Shown: positions 1 to 5,561 of the stretch, piece after piece
How positions within the stretch are numbered: the stretch's first letter is position 1
How the letters are laid out: every line of letters starts with the position of its first letter
Source: Thioalkalivibrio sp.
GTDB taxonomy: Bacteria > Pseudomonadota > Gammaproteobacteria > Ectothiorhodospirales > Ectothiorhodospiraceae
Assembly: GCA_007120155.1 (NCBI GenBank)
Contig: SKOF01000595.1
Location: forward strand, 1 to 7,921
Direction: 5' to 3'
Length of the DNA stretch: 7,921 bases
Translations under genes and position numbers: made by a program
Notes under the pieces: model-generated
The model's input: the letters and a program-made list of their open reading frames with translations, nothing else
Databases searched by the model: none
What the model was told of the DNA's origin: nothing

Positions 1-695
1 GGGAGCTGCTGAAGCTGAATCAGCAGGCATTCCGCGAGGTCGCGCGCTCCGCTGCCTACCGGGTCCAGTTGTTGTACCAGGTGCAGCACCGCCTCGATCT
101 CCTCCAGGGGAAGCTCGTCGTCGATGTCATCCGAGAGACTCGCCTGAATCGATTCCAGGGATTCGCTCAAATAGCCGTCTTCATTGATGGCGTCCACCAG
201 CGACATGGCAATGGCGCGATCCTCCGCGCTCATGGGGATGCGATTGAGCTGCCACATGAGGTGCTCGCGCAGCGACTCGCCCGCGCCGCTCTGGTTCTCG
301 AAAAGGTCGCGACCCTCGAACTCGGGCCTGCTTCCGGACGCGCCGAGGGGCGCGACGTCGTAGATGTCCTCCCAGTTGCTGTCCACCGGCAGGTCTTCAG
401 GGATGTCCTCGCCGGCGCCGCGCTCATCAGCACCGGGGAGGCCTGCCGCCTCCGGTTCTGCCTCGCCGTTGGGGGCACCGTCCTGCGTACCGGAGGCCTG
501 ATCGGGCTCGGTGCTTCCGGTGTCGGTCGCCTCGTCGCCCTCCACCGCTTCCAGCATGGGGTTGGTATCCAGGGTTTCCTGGATCTGGGCCTGGAGTTCC
601 AGCGTGGAGAGCTGCAACAGGCGTATAGCCTGTTGCAGCTGGGGCGTCATGGTCAGGCTCTGGCCTAGACGCAGCTGGACGGAAGGTTTGAGCAT
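1..695 (-). CDS. rpoN: RNA polymerase sigma-54 factor RpoN, N-terminal part (3' end outside the window)
   Basis: Sigma-54 directs core RNA polymerase to -24/-12 promoters and needs AAA+ activators to open them. The protein starts MLKPSVQLRLGQSLTMTPQL and continues with the Gln/Leu-rich region I typical of RpoN (QLQQAIRLLQLSTLELQAQI, about residues 18-37). Region I receives the activator signal. A strongly acidic, low-complexity region II follows (about residues 50-120, rich in E, D, G and P). The core-binding region begins after about residue 130; the last visible residues (RDLAECLLIQLQQL) match the conserved RpoN core. Only 231 codons are seen of a usual 480-500, and the reading frame is open to the edge. 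ATG at 693-695 gives the family-typical N-terminus; an in-frame GTG lies directly upstream, and a TGA just before that rules out any longer form. No clear Shine-Dalgarno sequence is seen. It lies downstream of lptB, as in Escherichia coli, but behind a 181-bp spacer. Confidence 0.96.
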   Translation of the reverse strand, partial: MLKPSVQLRLGQSLTMTPQLQQAIRLLQLSTLELQAQIQETLDTNPMLEAVEGDEATDTGSTEPDQASGTQDGAPNGEAEPEAAGLPGADERGAGEDIPEDLPVDSNWEDIYDVAPLGASGSRPEFEGRDLFENQSGAGESLREHLMWQLNRIPMSAEDRAIAMSLVDAINEDGYLSESLESIQASLSDDIDDELPLEEIEAVLHLVQQLDPVGSGARDLAECLLIQLQQL

Positions 696-742
696 CACTT
701 GTCAGGCAGTATCTGCCCGGCTGTACATGGGCAGGGTGTGTT

Positions 743-763
743 GCACCGGACGGGCTCCGGTGC
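743..763 (-). other. Hairpin in the rpoN leader
   Basis: A perfect 8-bp inverted repeat (GCACCGGA / TCCGGTGC) surrounds a 5-nt loop, ending 47 nt upstream of the rpoN start. If transcription begins near 803, it lies within the untranslated leader. No T-run follows it, so it is not an intrinsic terminator. A role in mRNA stability or translation control is inference only. Confidence 0.4.
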
Positions 764-809
764 GCTGCCGTTCTCGGGTTGTCGGGGGCATGCATGCGTT
801 CATGGCCCC

Positions 810-838
810 ATTATAGGGTAGCGTAGGCAAGAATTGGC
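810..838 (-). promoter_or_regulatory. Putative sigma-70-type promoter for rpoN
   Basis: On the minus strand a perfect TATAAT lies at 810-815. At a 17-bp spacing the -35 position (833-838) reads GCCAAT, a poor match to TTGACA, and there is no extended -10 TG. The predicted start near 803 would give a leader of about 108 nt before the rpoN ATG. The site sits in the only long spacer on the rpoN side of the operon, so rpoN may be transcribed partly independently of lptB. The -10 is convincing and the -35 is not. Confidence 0.42.
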
Positions 839-850
839 ATGTACTTCGCA
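834..850 (+). promoter_or_regulatory. Sigma-54 -24/-12-like element facing away from rpoN
   Basis: The plus strand reads TGGCATG-TACT-TCGCA from 835 to 850. It has GG (836-837) and GC (848-849) separated by exactly 10 bases and matches 10 of the 12 defined positions of the sigma-54 consensus TGGCACG-N4-TTGCA. It points toward the 3' end of lptB, where no plus-strand gene is apparent, and overlaps the -35 region of the putative rpoN promoter. It could be an autoregulatory binding site for RpoN. A GG-N10-GC match also occurs by chance in GC-rich DNA, so confidence is limited. Confidence 0.33.
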
Positions 851-876
851 TCCCGTACCCGGGAATAGACCGAGCT

Positions 877-1602
877 TCACAGTCTGAAATGCTCTCCCAG
901 GTAGGTTTTCCGCACCTGCTCGTTGGCGAGCAGCGCCTCGGGTGGCCCCTCGGCGAAGATCCGCCCCTCGTTCATGATGTAGGCCCGGTCACAGATGCCC
1001 AGGATCTCGCGTACATTATGGTCGGTGATGAGCACGCCAATGCCCCGATTCTTGAGGTGGGTAATGATGCGCTGAATCTCCACGACCGACAGCGGGTCCA
1101 CGCCCGCGAAGGGTTCGTCCAGCAGAATGAATGCCGGTTCAGTGGCGAGCGCCCGGGCGATCTCTACCCGGCGCCGCTCGCCGCCGGAGAGGCTGACCCC
1201 GAGGCTGTCCCGGATGTGGGCGATCTGCAGTTCCTCCAGCAGTGCTTCCAGGTGTTCGCTGCGTTGCTCCGCGTCCAGGTCACGCCGAGTCTCGAGCACC
1301 GCGAGGATGTTGTCGGCGGCGGAAAGCTTGCGGAACACGGAGGCTTCCTGGGGCAGGTAGCCGATGCCCATCCGCGCGCGCGCATGCATGGGAAAACGGG
1401 TGAGGTCCTGGTCGTCGAGCACAATCCGGCCCGCATCACTGGGCACCAGCCCGACGATCATGTAGAAACAGGTGGTCTTGCCGGCGCCGTTCGGCCCCAG
1501 CAGCCCGACCACTTCACCGCTGTCCACGTGCAGAGACACGCCGGCGACCGGGGTGCGTCGGCGGTAACGCTTGACCAGATCCCAGGCCGCCAACTGGCTC
1601 AT
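877..1602 (-). CDS. lptB: LptB, ATPase of the LPS export ABC transporter
   Basis: LptB is the cytoplasmic ATPase that, as a dimer with LptF and LptG, extracts LPS from the inner membrane and drives it along the LptC-LptA bridge. The 241-residue product equals the E. coli length. All nucleotide-binding motifs are present: Walker A GPNGAGKT (36-43), Q-loop Q85 in GYLPQEASVF, ABC signature LSGGE (138-142), Walker B ILLDE (159-163, catalytic E163) and switch H195 in TDHNVRE. The C-terminus YLGEHFRL is the family signature ending. Its ATG overlaps the lptA stop by 4 bp, so translation is probably coupled. lptF and lptG are not in this window; in E. coli they lie elsewhere. A long open frame on the opposite strand is a GC-rich shadow. 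Confidence 0.98.
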   Translation of the reverse strand: MSQLAAWDLVKRYRRRTPVAGVSLHVDSGEVVGLLGPNGAGKTTCFYMIVGLVPSDAGRIVLDDQDLTRFPMHARARMGIGYLPQEASVFRKLSAADNILAVLETRRDLDAEQRSEHLEALLEELQIAHIRDSLGVSLSGGERRRVEIARALATEPAFILLDEPFAGVDPLSVVEIQRIITHLKNRGIGVLITDHNVREILGICDRAYIMNEGRIFAEGPPEALLANEQVRKTYLGEHFRL

Positions 1603-2114
1603 TGAGCTTCCCGTGGCGTGATAATGACCTCCACCCGGCCCGCTTCACCGGCAGCGGCATCGAGGGTTTCCCGGTCAAGATCGTAAACGATGCGCTCGCC
1701 CCTGAACTCGTCTTCCGCCTGCCAGATGCGCGCCTGCCCTGTCAGCACCACCTGGCGATCCTCGGCCAGGTAATCCATGTGCCGGGATTCGGCATGGATC
1801 TCGCGGCCGTCTTCGGTGAGGGTGCGCAGGGTGACGGGGTCGCCCTCGGCCTCCATGCGCGTGAGCGCGCGCCCCGGGGTATAGACGGTGAGGACGTCGG
1901 AATGGATGATCAGTTCGCCCTGGGTGACCACCACGTTGCCCCGGTAGACACTCACGCCGCGCTGATCGTCCAGCCTGGCGGTGTCGGACTGGATGCGGAT
2001 GGGCAGGTCGCGTTCGGAGCCGGCAGCAGCCTGCATGAACGTGGCCGCCAGGATCACGGCCAGGCACAGGACCGGCCAGCGTGCACGGAGTCTGTCAAGG
2101 GAAGTACGTGCCAT
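1599..2114 (-). CDS. lptA: LptA, periplasmic LPS transport protein
   Basis: LptA forms the periplasmic beta-jellyroll bridge that carries LPS from LptC to LptD at the outer membrane. The chosen ATG (2112-2114) gives 171 residues, near the E. coli 185. The N-terminus is a Sec signal peptide: Arg-rich start, hydrophobic core at about 13-27 (WPVLCLAVILAATFM), likely cleavage after the Ala run near residue 31. The OstA/LptA domain follows (about 36-160), with IQSDTARLDD, YRGNVVVTQG and LTGQARIWQ as typical strands. The start lies 20 bp inside the end of lptC; GAGG stands three bases before it, rather close for a Shine-Dalgarno site. An in-frame ATG three codons upstream is an alternative. A still longer frame reads through lptC and would bury the signal peptide, so it was not used. 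It overlaps lptB by 4 bp. Confidence 0.93.
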   Translation of the reverse strand: MARTSLDRLRARWPVLCLAVILAATFMQAAAGSERDLPIRIQSDTARLDDQRGVSVYRGNVVVTQGELIIHSDVLTVYTPGRALTRMEAEGDPVTLRTLTEDGREIHAESRHMDYLAEDRQVVLTGQARIWQAEDEFRGERIVYDLDRETLDAAAGEAGRVEVIITPREAQ

Positions 2115-2655
2115 CGGCCTCATGGAGCAACTCCAGTTCACTGGTTTCCAGATCGGCACGCATGCCCGTGCCGTCCACCCGGTAGAGCGCGCTTCGTATT
2201 GCCACGTGGGCCTCGGTATCCGCGCGCCGGGGGCCCGGCCAGACCGTGACATCCCGGGTGTGGATGTCCAGGGCCGGATCCTGCTCCATGGCCGGCCGTG
2301 TCATGTGTACTGCCCCCAGCAGGTGAACCTCGTCGCCCCTGGGGGAGACCCATCCCTGTTCCGAACTCACGGTCCAGTCCGCCCCGTCCTCGCGGTGGAT
2401 CACCATCACCGGCGTCTCCACCCGGCTGCTGCCGTCGAGCTGATACTGCTCCATGCGCTCGCCGGAGAGCCGGTAGCGCGGCGCTCCGTCGGAATCCGTG
2501 ACCAGGGTGGTGAAATGCTCCATGAACAGTTCCGGCGTGTGCGCGGACGGCGCCAGGAACAGCTCAAGGCGTTCCTCGGCACCCCGGCCCAGCCAGAAGC
2601 CGACGGCCGCGACGGTGGTGATCACCAGCACCAGCGTGACGCGCTGCAGGCTCAT
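2095..2655 (-). CDS. lptC: LptC, inner-membrane LPS transport protein
   Basis: LptC is a bitopic inner-membrane protein that joins the LptBFG transporter to the LptA bridge. The 186-residue product (E. coli 191) has one N-terminal transmembrane helix (about 4-22), with the remainder a periplasmic beta-jellyroll. Conserved features include DSDGAPRYRLSG (54-65), whose glycine matches the conserved Gly of E. coli LptC, and the C-terminal TGMRADLETSELELL (163-177), the LptA-contacting end in the family. The ATG at 2653-2655 overlaps the kdsC TGA, so it is probably translated by coupling; no strong Shine-Dalgarno sequence is needed or seen. A 35-codon upstream extension overlaps kdsC and lacks family character, so it was rejected. 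The 3' end overlaps lptA by 20 bp. Confidence 0.94.
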   Translation of the reverse strand: MSLQRVTLVLVITTVAAVGFWLGRGAEERLELFLAPSAHTPELFMEHFTTLVTDSDGAPRYRLSGERMEQYQLDGSSRVETPVMVIHREDGADWTVSSEQGWVSPRGDEVHLLGAVHMTRPAMEQDPALDIHTRDVTVWPGPRRADTEAHVAIRSALYRVDGTGMRADLETSELELLHEADGTYFP

Positions 2656-3179
2656 TTCAGGTAGGGCGCCAGCATGCGCTCCAGGCTGCCCTGGGCCTGC
2701 ATGATGAACTCGCACACCTCCCGGGCCGCCCCTCTTCCGCCGGGCAGGGCCGTCACCCACTGGGCATGCTGTCGTACGAGGGGGTGAGCATCGGCCACGG
2801 CAATGGCCAGCCGCACCCGGCGCATGACCGGCAGGTCCACGACGTCGTCACCCACGAAGGCGGTGGTTTCCTCGCTCGCCCCCGCCTGCTGCAGCAGGCC
2901 GCCCAGGGCGTCGAGCTTGTCGCGCCGGCCCTGCACCACCAGGTCGATGCCCAGATCGCGCATGCGGTGGGTCACCACGTCCGAGGTGCGCCCGGTGAGA
3001 ATGCCCACCTTCACCCCGCTGTCCACCAGCATGCGCATGCCGTGCCCGTCCTTGGAGTTGAATGCCTTGTACTGCTCGCCTCCGTCGCCCAGAAACAGGC
3101 TGCCATCGGTGAGCACGCCGTCGACGTCGAACAGGACGAGGCGGATATCCTTGGCGAGTTGGGTGGGGTCTTTGGTCAT
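2652..3179 (-). CDS. kdsC: KdsC, 3-deoxy-D-manno-octulosonate 8-phosphate phosphatase
   Basis: KdsC hydrolyses Kdo 8-phosphate to Kdo and phosphate, the third step of the Kdo branch that feeds LPS inner-core synthesis. It is a cytosolic HAD phosphatase of the capless, tetrameric C0 type. All four HAD motifs are visible in 175 residues: I, DVDGVLTDG (nucleophile D18, acid/base D20); II, LTGRTS (T62); III, K88; IV, GDDVVDLPVM (D111, D112, D115). Length fits the family (E. coli 188). The ATG at 3177-3179 gives the usual short N-terminus. An upstream in-frame ATG at 3248 would add 23 residues derived from the heptamer repeat, so it was rejected. No clear Shine-Dalgarno sequence precedes the start. 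The stop overlaps the lptC start, and a repeat element separates it from kdsD. Confidence 0.96.
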   Translation of the reverse strand: MTKDPTQLAKDIRLVLFDVDGVLTDGSLFLGDGGEQYKAFNSKDGHGMRMLVDSGVKVGILTGRTSDVVTHRMRDLGIDLVVQGRRDKLDALGGLLQQAGASEETTAFVGDDVVDLPVMRRVRLAIAVADAHPLVRQHAQWVTALPGGRGAAREVCEFIMQAQGSLERMLAPYLK

Positions 3180-3197
3180 TGGAAATCGGGCTGATGG

Positions 3198-3320
3198 CAG
3201 TGGACAGTGGCTGAAAAGCAGTGGCAAGTGGCAAGTCTCAAGTGGCAAGGAAAACCACTTTCACCCCGGCCCTCTTCCTGAGGGAGGGGGCCGGGGCCCT
3301 TGCCACTTGCCACTTGTGAC
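3198..3320 (-). repeat. Heptamer-array palindromic element, copy 1 (kdsC|kdsD junction)
   Basis: Almost all of the 148-bp gap between kdsD and kdsC is repeat. On the plus strand the left arm is eight phased 7-bp units at 3198-3253: CAGTGGA, CAGTGGC, TGAAAAG, CAGTGGC, AAGTGGC, AAGTCTC, AAGTGGC, AAGGAAA. The right arm (3298-3320) carries inverted units (CTTGCCA, CTTGCCA, CTTGTGA). Bases 3221-3235 and 3299-3313 are perfect 15-bp inverted repeats. Between the arms is a GC-rich palindrome (3264-3296). Bases 3220-3254 recur identically at 4339-4373. There is no transposase or other coding content. Resemblance to dispersed intergenic palindromes of other proteobacteria is an impression from memory. 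The strand is nominal. Confidence 0.9.
3264..3296 (-). other. GC-rich hairpin in the middle of repeat copy 1
   Basis: CCCCGGCCC (3264-3272) pairs with GGGCCGGGG (3288-3296). Pairing continues inward through 3278/3282 if two G-T wobbles are allowed, giving a stem of about 15 pairs around a TGA loop. No T-run adjoins it, so it is not a classical terminator. In the operon transcript it would be a very stable stem between kdsD and kdsC and could protect upstream mRNA from 3' exonucleases; that role is inferred from how intergenic REP stems behave. Confidence 0.65.
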
Positions 3321-3327
3321 CTCCCGG

Positions 3328-4305
3328 TCACACAACACCCGCCCTCAGCAGGTCATGCATGTTCAATGCGCCCACCAGGGTGTCGTTTTCATCCGTCACC
3401 GGCAGGGCGCTGATCTTGTGGTCTTCCATGATTTTCAGGGCTTCCACCGCGAGCATGCCGGGGTTTGCCCGCTTGAAGGTACGGGTCATCACGTCACCGA
3501 TGGATGTGGCGAACAGGTCTATGCCCCGGTCCAGGGTGCGGCGCAGGTCCCCGTCGGTGTAGACCCCGATCACGCGCTCATGGCGGTCCACCACCACGGT
3601 CATGCCCAGCCCCTGGCGGGTGATCTCCAGCAGCGCCTCGCGCAACGGCGCCTCGGCATGCACACGGGGTATGCGGTCTCCCGTGTGCATGATGTCGGCC
3701 ACGTGGAGCAGCAGGCGGCGGCCCAGCCGCCCGCCCGGATGGGAGCGGGCGAAATCGTCGGCCGTGAATCCCCGTGCCTCCAGGAGCGCGACCGCAAGCG
3801 CATCACCCAGTGCCAGGGTCGCGGTGGTGCTGGAGGTGGGGGCCAGCCCAAGGGGGCAGGCCTCCCTGGCCACGCTGATGTCCAGGTGCACCGTCGCTTC
3901 CCGGGCGAGACTCGATCCCCTGTTCCCGGTCATGGCGATCAGGGGTACGCCGAGGCGCCGGATAATGGGCAGGATGGTGAGCAGTTCATCCGTCTCGCCG
4001 GAATTGGACAGGGCGAGCACCACGTCGCCCGCGGTAATCATGCCAAGGTCCCCGTGGCTGGCCTCGCCCGGGTGCACGAAGAATGCGGGTGAGCCGGTGC
4101 TGGCCAGCGTCGCGGCGATCTTGCTGCCGATGTGACCGGACTTGCCCATGCCCGTCACCACGATTCGCCCGGTGCAGGCCAGCAGGTACTCGCAGGCACG
4201 GATGAACCGGTCATCGATCCTGGCCTTCAGGTCCAGGATGGACTGGGCCTCGGTATCGAGCACAGCAAGGGCCAGTTCACGGGTCTGATCGGGATGCAAT
4301 TTCAT
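3328..4305 (-). CDS. kdsD: KdsD, D-arabinose 5-phosphate isomerase
   Basis: KdsD interconverts D-ribulose 5-phosphate and D-arabinose 5-phosphate, the committed sugar for Kdo synthesis. The product has 325 residues (E. coli 328). An N-terminal SIS sugar-isomerase domain (about 36-170) holds VVTGMGKSGHIG (K55), SNSGETDEL (E107), REACPLGLAPT (E148) and the SHPGGRLGRRL segment (H189). Residues K55, E107, E148 and H189 correspond, at a constant offset of four, to the catalytic set known for E. coli KdsD (K59, E111, E152, H193). Two CBS domains follow (about 200-260 and 265-325), the second containing KISALPVTDENDTLVG. The ATG at 4303-4305 gives the family N-terminus; a start 16 codons upstream would enter the repeat. 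No strong Shine-Dalgarno sequence is seen. Heptamer elements lie immediately on both sides. Confidence 0.97.
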   Translation of the reverse strand: MKLHPDQTRELALAVLDTEAQSILDLKARIDDRFIRACEYLLACTGRIVVTGMGKSGHIGSKIAATLASTGSPAFFVHPGEASHGDLGMITAGDVVLALSNSGETDELLTILPIIRRLGVPLIAMTGNRGSSLAREATVHLDISVAREACPLGLAPTSSTTATLALGDALAVALLEARGFTADDFARSHPGGRLGRRLLLHVADIMHTGDRIPRVHAEAPLREALLEITRQGLGMTVVVDRHERVIGVYTDGDLRRTLDRGIDLFATSIGDVMTRTFKRANPGMLAVEALKIMEDHKISALPVTDENDTLVGALNMHDLLRAGVV

Positions 4306-4330
4306 GGAAGATGTCGAGTCCGGTTGTGAC

Positions 4331-4453
4331 AAGTAACAAGTGGCAAGTGGCAAGTCTCAAGTGGCAAGGAAAAGCACCTTCACGCCGACCCTTCCCCTGA
4401 GGGAGAGGGGTTGGGGAGGGAACCTTGCCACTTGAGACTTGCCACTTGCCACT
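4331..4453 (-). repeat. Heptamer-array palindromic element, copy 2 (kdsD|yrbG junction), perfect 31-bp inverted repeat
   Basis: Left arm 4339-4369 and right arm 4423-4453 are exact reverse complements over 31 bp around a 53-bp middle. The arms are phased 7-bp units: AAGTGGC, AAGTGGC, AAGTCTC, AAGTGGC on the left, preceded by AAGTAAC at 4331; CTTGCCA, CTTGAGA, CTTGCCA, CTTGCCA on the right. The middle (4374-4420) resembles the copy 1 palindrome but pairs less well. The right arm ends two bases before the yrbG stop codon (4456-4458), so in the transcript a large stem would begin right after yrbG. Bases 4339-4373 match 3220-3254 of copy 1 without a mismatch, in the same orientation. Confidence 0.93.
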
Positions 4454-4455
4454 AC

Positions 4456-5427
4456 CTACATACTGTATCCCAACCACACCAGATAGCCCACAAACGCCGC
4501 CAGCAGCAGAAGGCCGCCGGGGCGTCCGATGCGCCCCGGGCGCCTGATGCGGAAGGCCATGAGCAGGAACAGCACAGTGAGGCCGGCCATCACCGGGAAA
4601 TCGCGGGTGAGCACCTCCCCGGGCACCGCTGCCGGATGGAGCAGGCCCGGGAAGGCCAGTACGCCCAGGAGATTGAAGATGTTGGAGCCGATCACGTTGC
4701 CGATGGCGATGTCGGGTTCGCCGTGGCGGACGGCCATCACCGAGGCCGCCAGCTCCGGCAGACTGGTGCCGATGGCGATGATCGTGAGCCCGATGATGAG
4801 GTCGCTCACACCGAGGGTCTCGGCCACGTTGACCGCCCCCCAGACCAGCACCCGGGCACTGATCAGAAGAAGAAGCAGGCCCAGTGCCAGCCAGACGAGC
4901 GCCCGCGGCGTCGGCACCTCCCTCGGGATCTCCCTGTCGAACTCGGCGTGGATCGGGTCGGTGGCATCGCTGCGTCCGCGCATCCCGTCGAAAATCACCC
5001 AGGCCAGGACACCCGCCAGTCCGGCCAGCAGGAGCACGCCGTCCAGCCGGCCCAGGTACCCGTCCCGGAACAGCAGCAGGCCCGCGAATGCCATCACGCC
5101 GAGCAGCAGGGGCATCTCGCGGCGCAGGATGCGCGAACCCACCACCAGGGGCGAGACCAGCGCGGCGATCCCGAGGATCAGTGCGATGTTGGCGATATTG
5201 GAGCCAATCGCGTTGCCCACGGCGAGCCCCGGGTTGCCTTGCGCGGCGGCGAAGGCGGAGACCAGCAGTTCCGGCGCCGAGGTGCCGAAACCCACCACCG
5301 TCAGTCCGATCAACAGGGGCGATACCCCCAGGTTGCGGGCCAGTGCCGCTGCCCCGTAGACGAAACGGTCCGCACTCCAGATGAGCACGGCAAACCCGAA
5401 AATGACGGCGGCAAGGGATGTAAGCAC
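4456..5427 (-). CDS. yrbG: YrbG-type Ca2+/Na+ exchanger family membrane protein
   Basis: This is a K+-independent Ca2+/Na+ exchanger-family (CaCA) inner-membrane protein. The family exchanges Ca2+ for Na+ or H+, but the physiological substrate of YrbG itself is not well established. The two inverted alpha-repeats are clear: GLTVVGFGTSAPEL (41-54) with GNAIGSNIANI (71-81), and GLTIIAIGTSLPEL (213-226) with GNVIGSNIFNL (243-253). E53 and E225 are the repeat-motif glutamates that coordinate the ion in this family. About ten hydrophobic helices surround a charged cytoplasmic loop (about 147-175). With GTG at 5425-5427 the length is 323 residues (E. coli 325). An ATG at 5494-5496 would add 23 residues, partly encoded by repeat copy 3, without family resemblance. 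The GTG has no visible Shine-Dalgarno site. yrbG next to kdsD is the classic gene order. Confidence 0.92.
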   Translation of the reverse strand: MLTSLAAVIFGFAVLIWSADRFVYGAAALARNLGVSPLLIGLTVVGFGTSAPELLVSAFAAAQGNPGLAVGNAIGSNIANIALILGIAALVSPLVVGSRILRREMPLLLGVMAFAGLLLFRDGYLGRLDGVLLLAGLAGVLAWVIFDGMRGRSDATDPIHAEFDREIPREVPTPRALVWLALGLLLLLISARVLVWGAVNVAETLGVSDLIIGLTIIAIGTSLPELAASVMAVRHGEPDIAIGNVIGSNIFNLLGVLAFPGLLHPAAVPGEVLTRDFPVMAGLTVLFLLMAFRIRRPGRIGRPGGLLLLAAFVGYLVWLGYSM

Positions 5428-5561
5428 GGAAGTGGGAAGTGAGAATTGGGAGGTGGGAGGTCGCTGGGTCGCAAGTGTGGGGGATTCTACGCCCATTTCT
5501 CAACTACCAGGATGAATGGCTCTCACCCCTTAACCCATTCCCACTTCCCACTTCCCACTTC
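5428..5561 (-). repeat. Heptamer-array element, copy 3, divergent (yrbG|SDR junction)
   Basis: The left arm (5428-5462) has phased units GGAAGTG, GGAAGTG, AGAATTG, GGAGGTG, GGAGGTC. The right arm (5538-5561) has TTCCCAC three times plus TTC, in inverted orientation. Bases 5429-5441 and 5549-5561 form a perfect 13-bp inverted repeat. The unit is AGTGGGA rather than the AGTGGCA of copies 1 and 2, and the middle lacks their GC-rich palindrome apart from a CACCCC stretch at 5524-5529. The right arm overlaps the 3' end of the SDR gene and encodes its residues 308-315; the left arm directly abuts the likely GTG start of yrbG. Confidence 0.85.

Noticed and set aside
851..864. Short inverted repeat TCCCG/CGGGA downstream of lptB as a terminator
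   Set aside because: The stem is only 5 bp and no T-run follows on the minus strand.
889..1605. Plus-strand open frame (238 codons) exactly opposite lptB
   Set aside because: lptB is unambiguous on the minus strand and the antisense product has no recognisable motif.
2803..4092. Long plus-strand open frame (429 codons) opposite kdsC and kdsD
   Set aside because: It is antisense to two clear family members with intact catalytic residues, runs through repeat copy 1, and its protein is Arg/Ser/His-rich without any domain; a typical GC-rich shadow.
3198..4453. Repeat copies 1 and 2 considered as a CRISPR array
   Set aside because: The units are contiguous 7-mers with no spacers, arranged as inverted arms around a palindrome, and no cas genes are present.
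3198..4453. Copies 1 and 2 considered as ends of a composite transposon carrying kdsD
   Set aside because: No transposase, no target-site duplication, and kdsD sits in its ancestral operon position between yrbG and kdsC.
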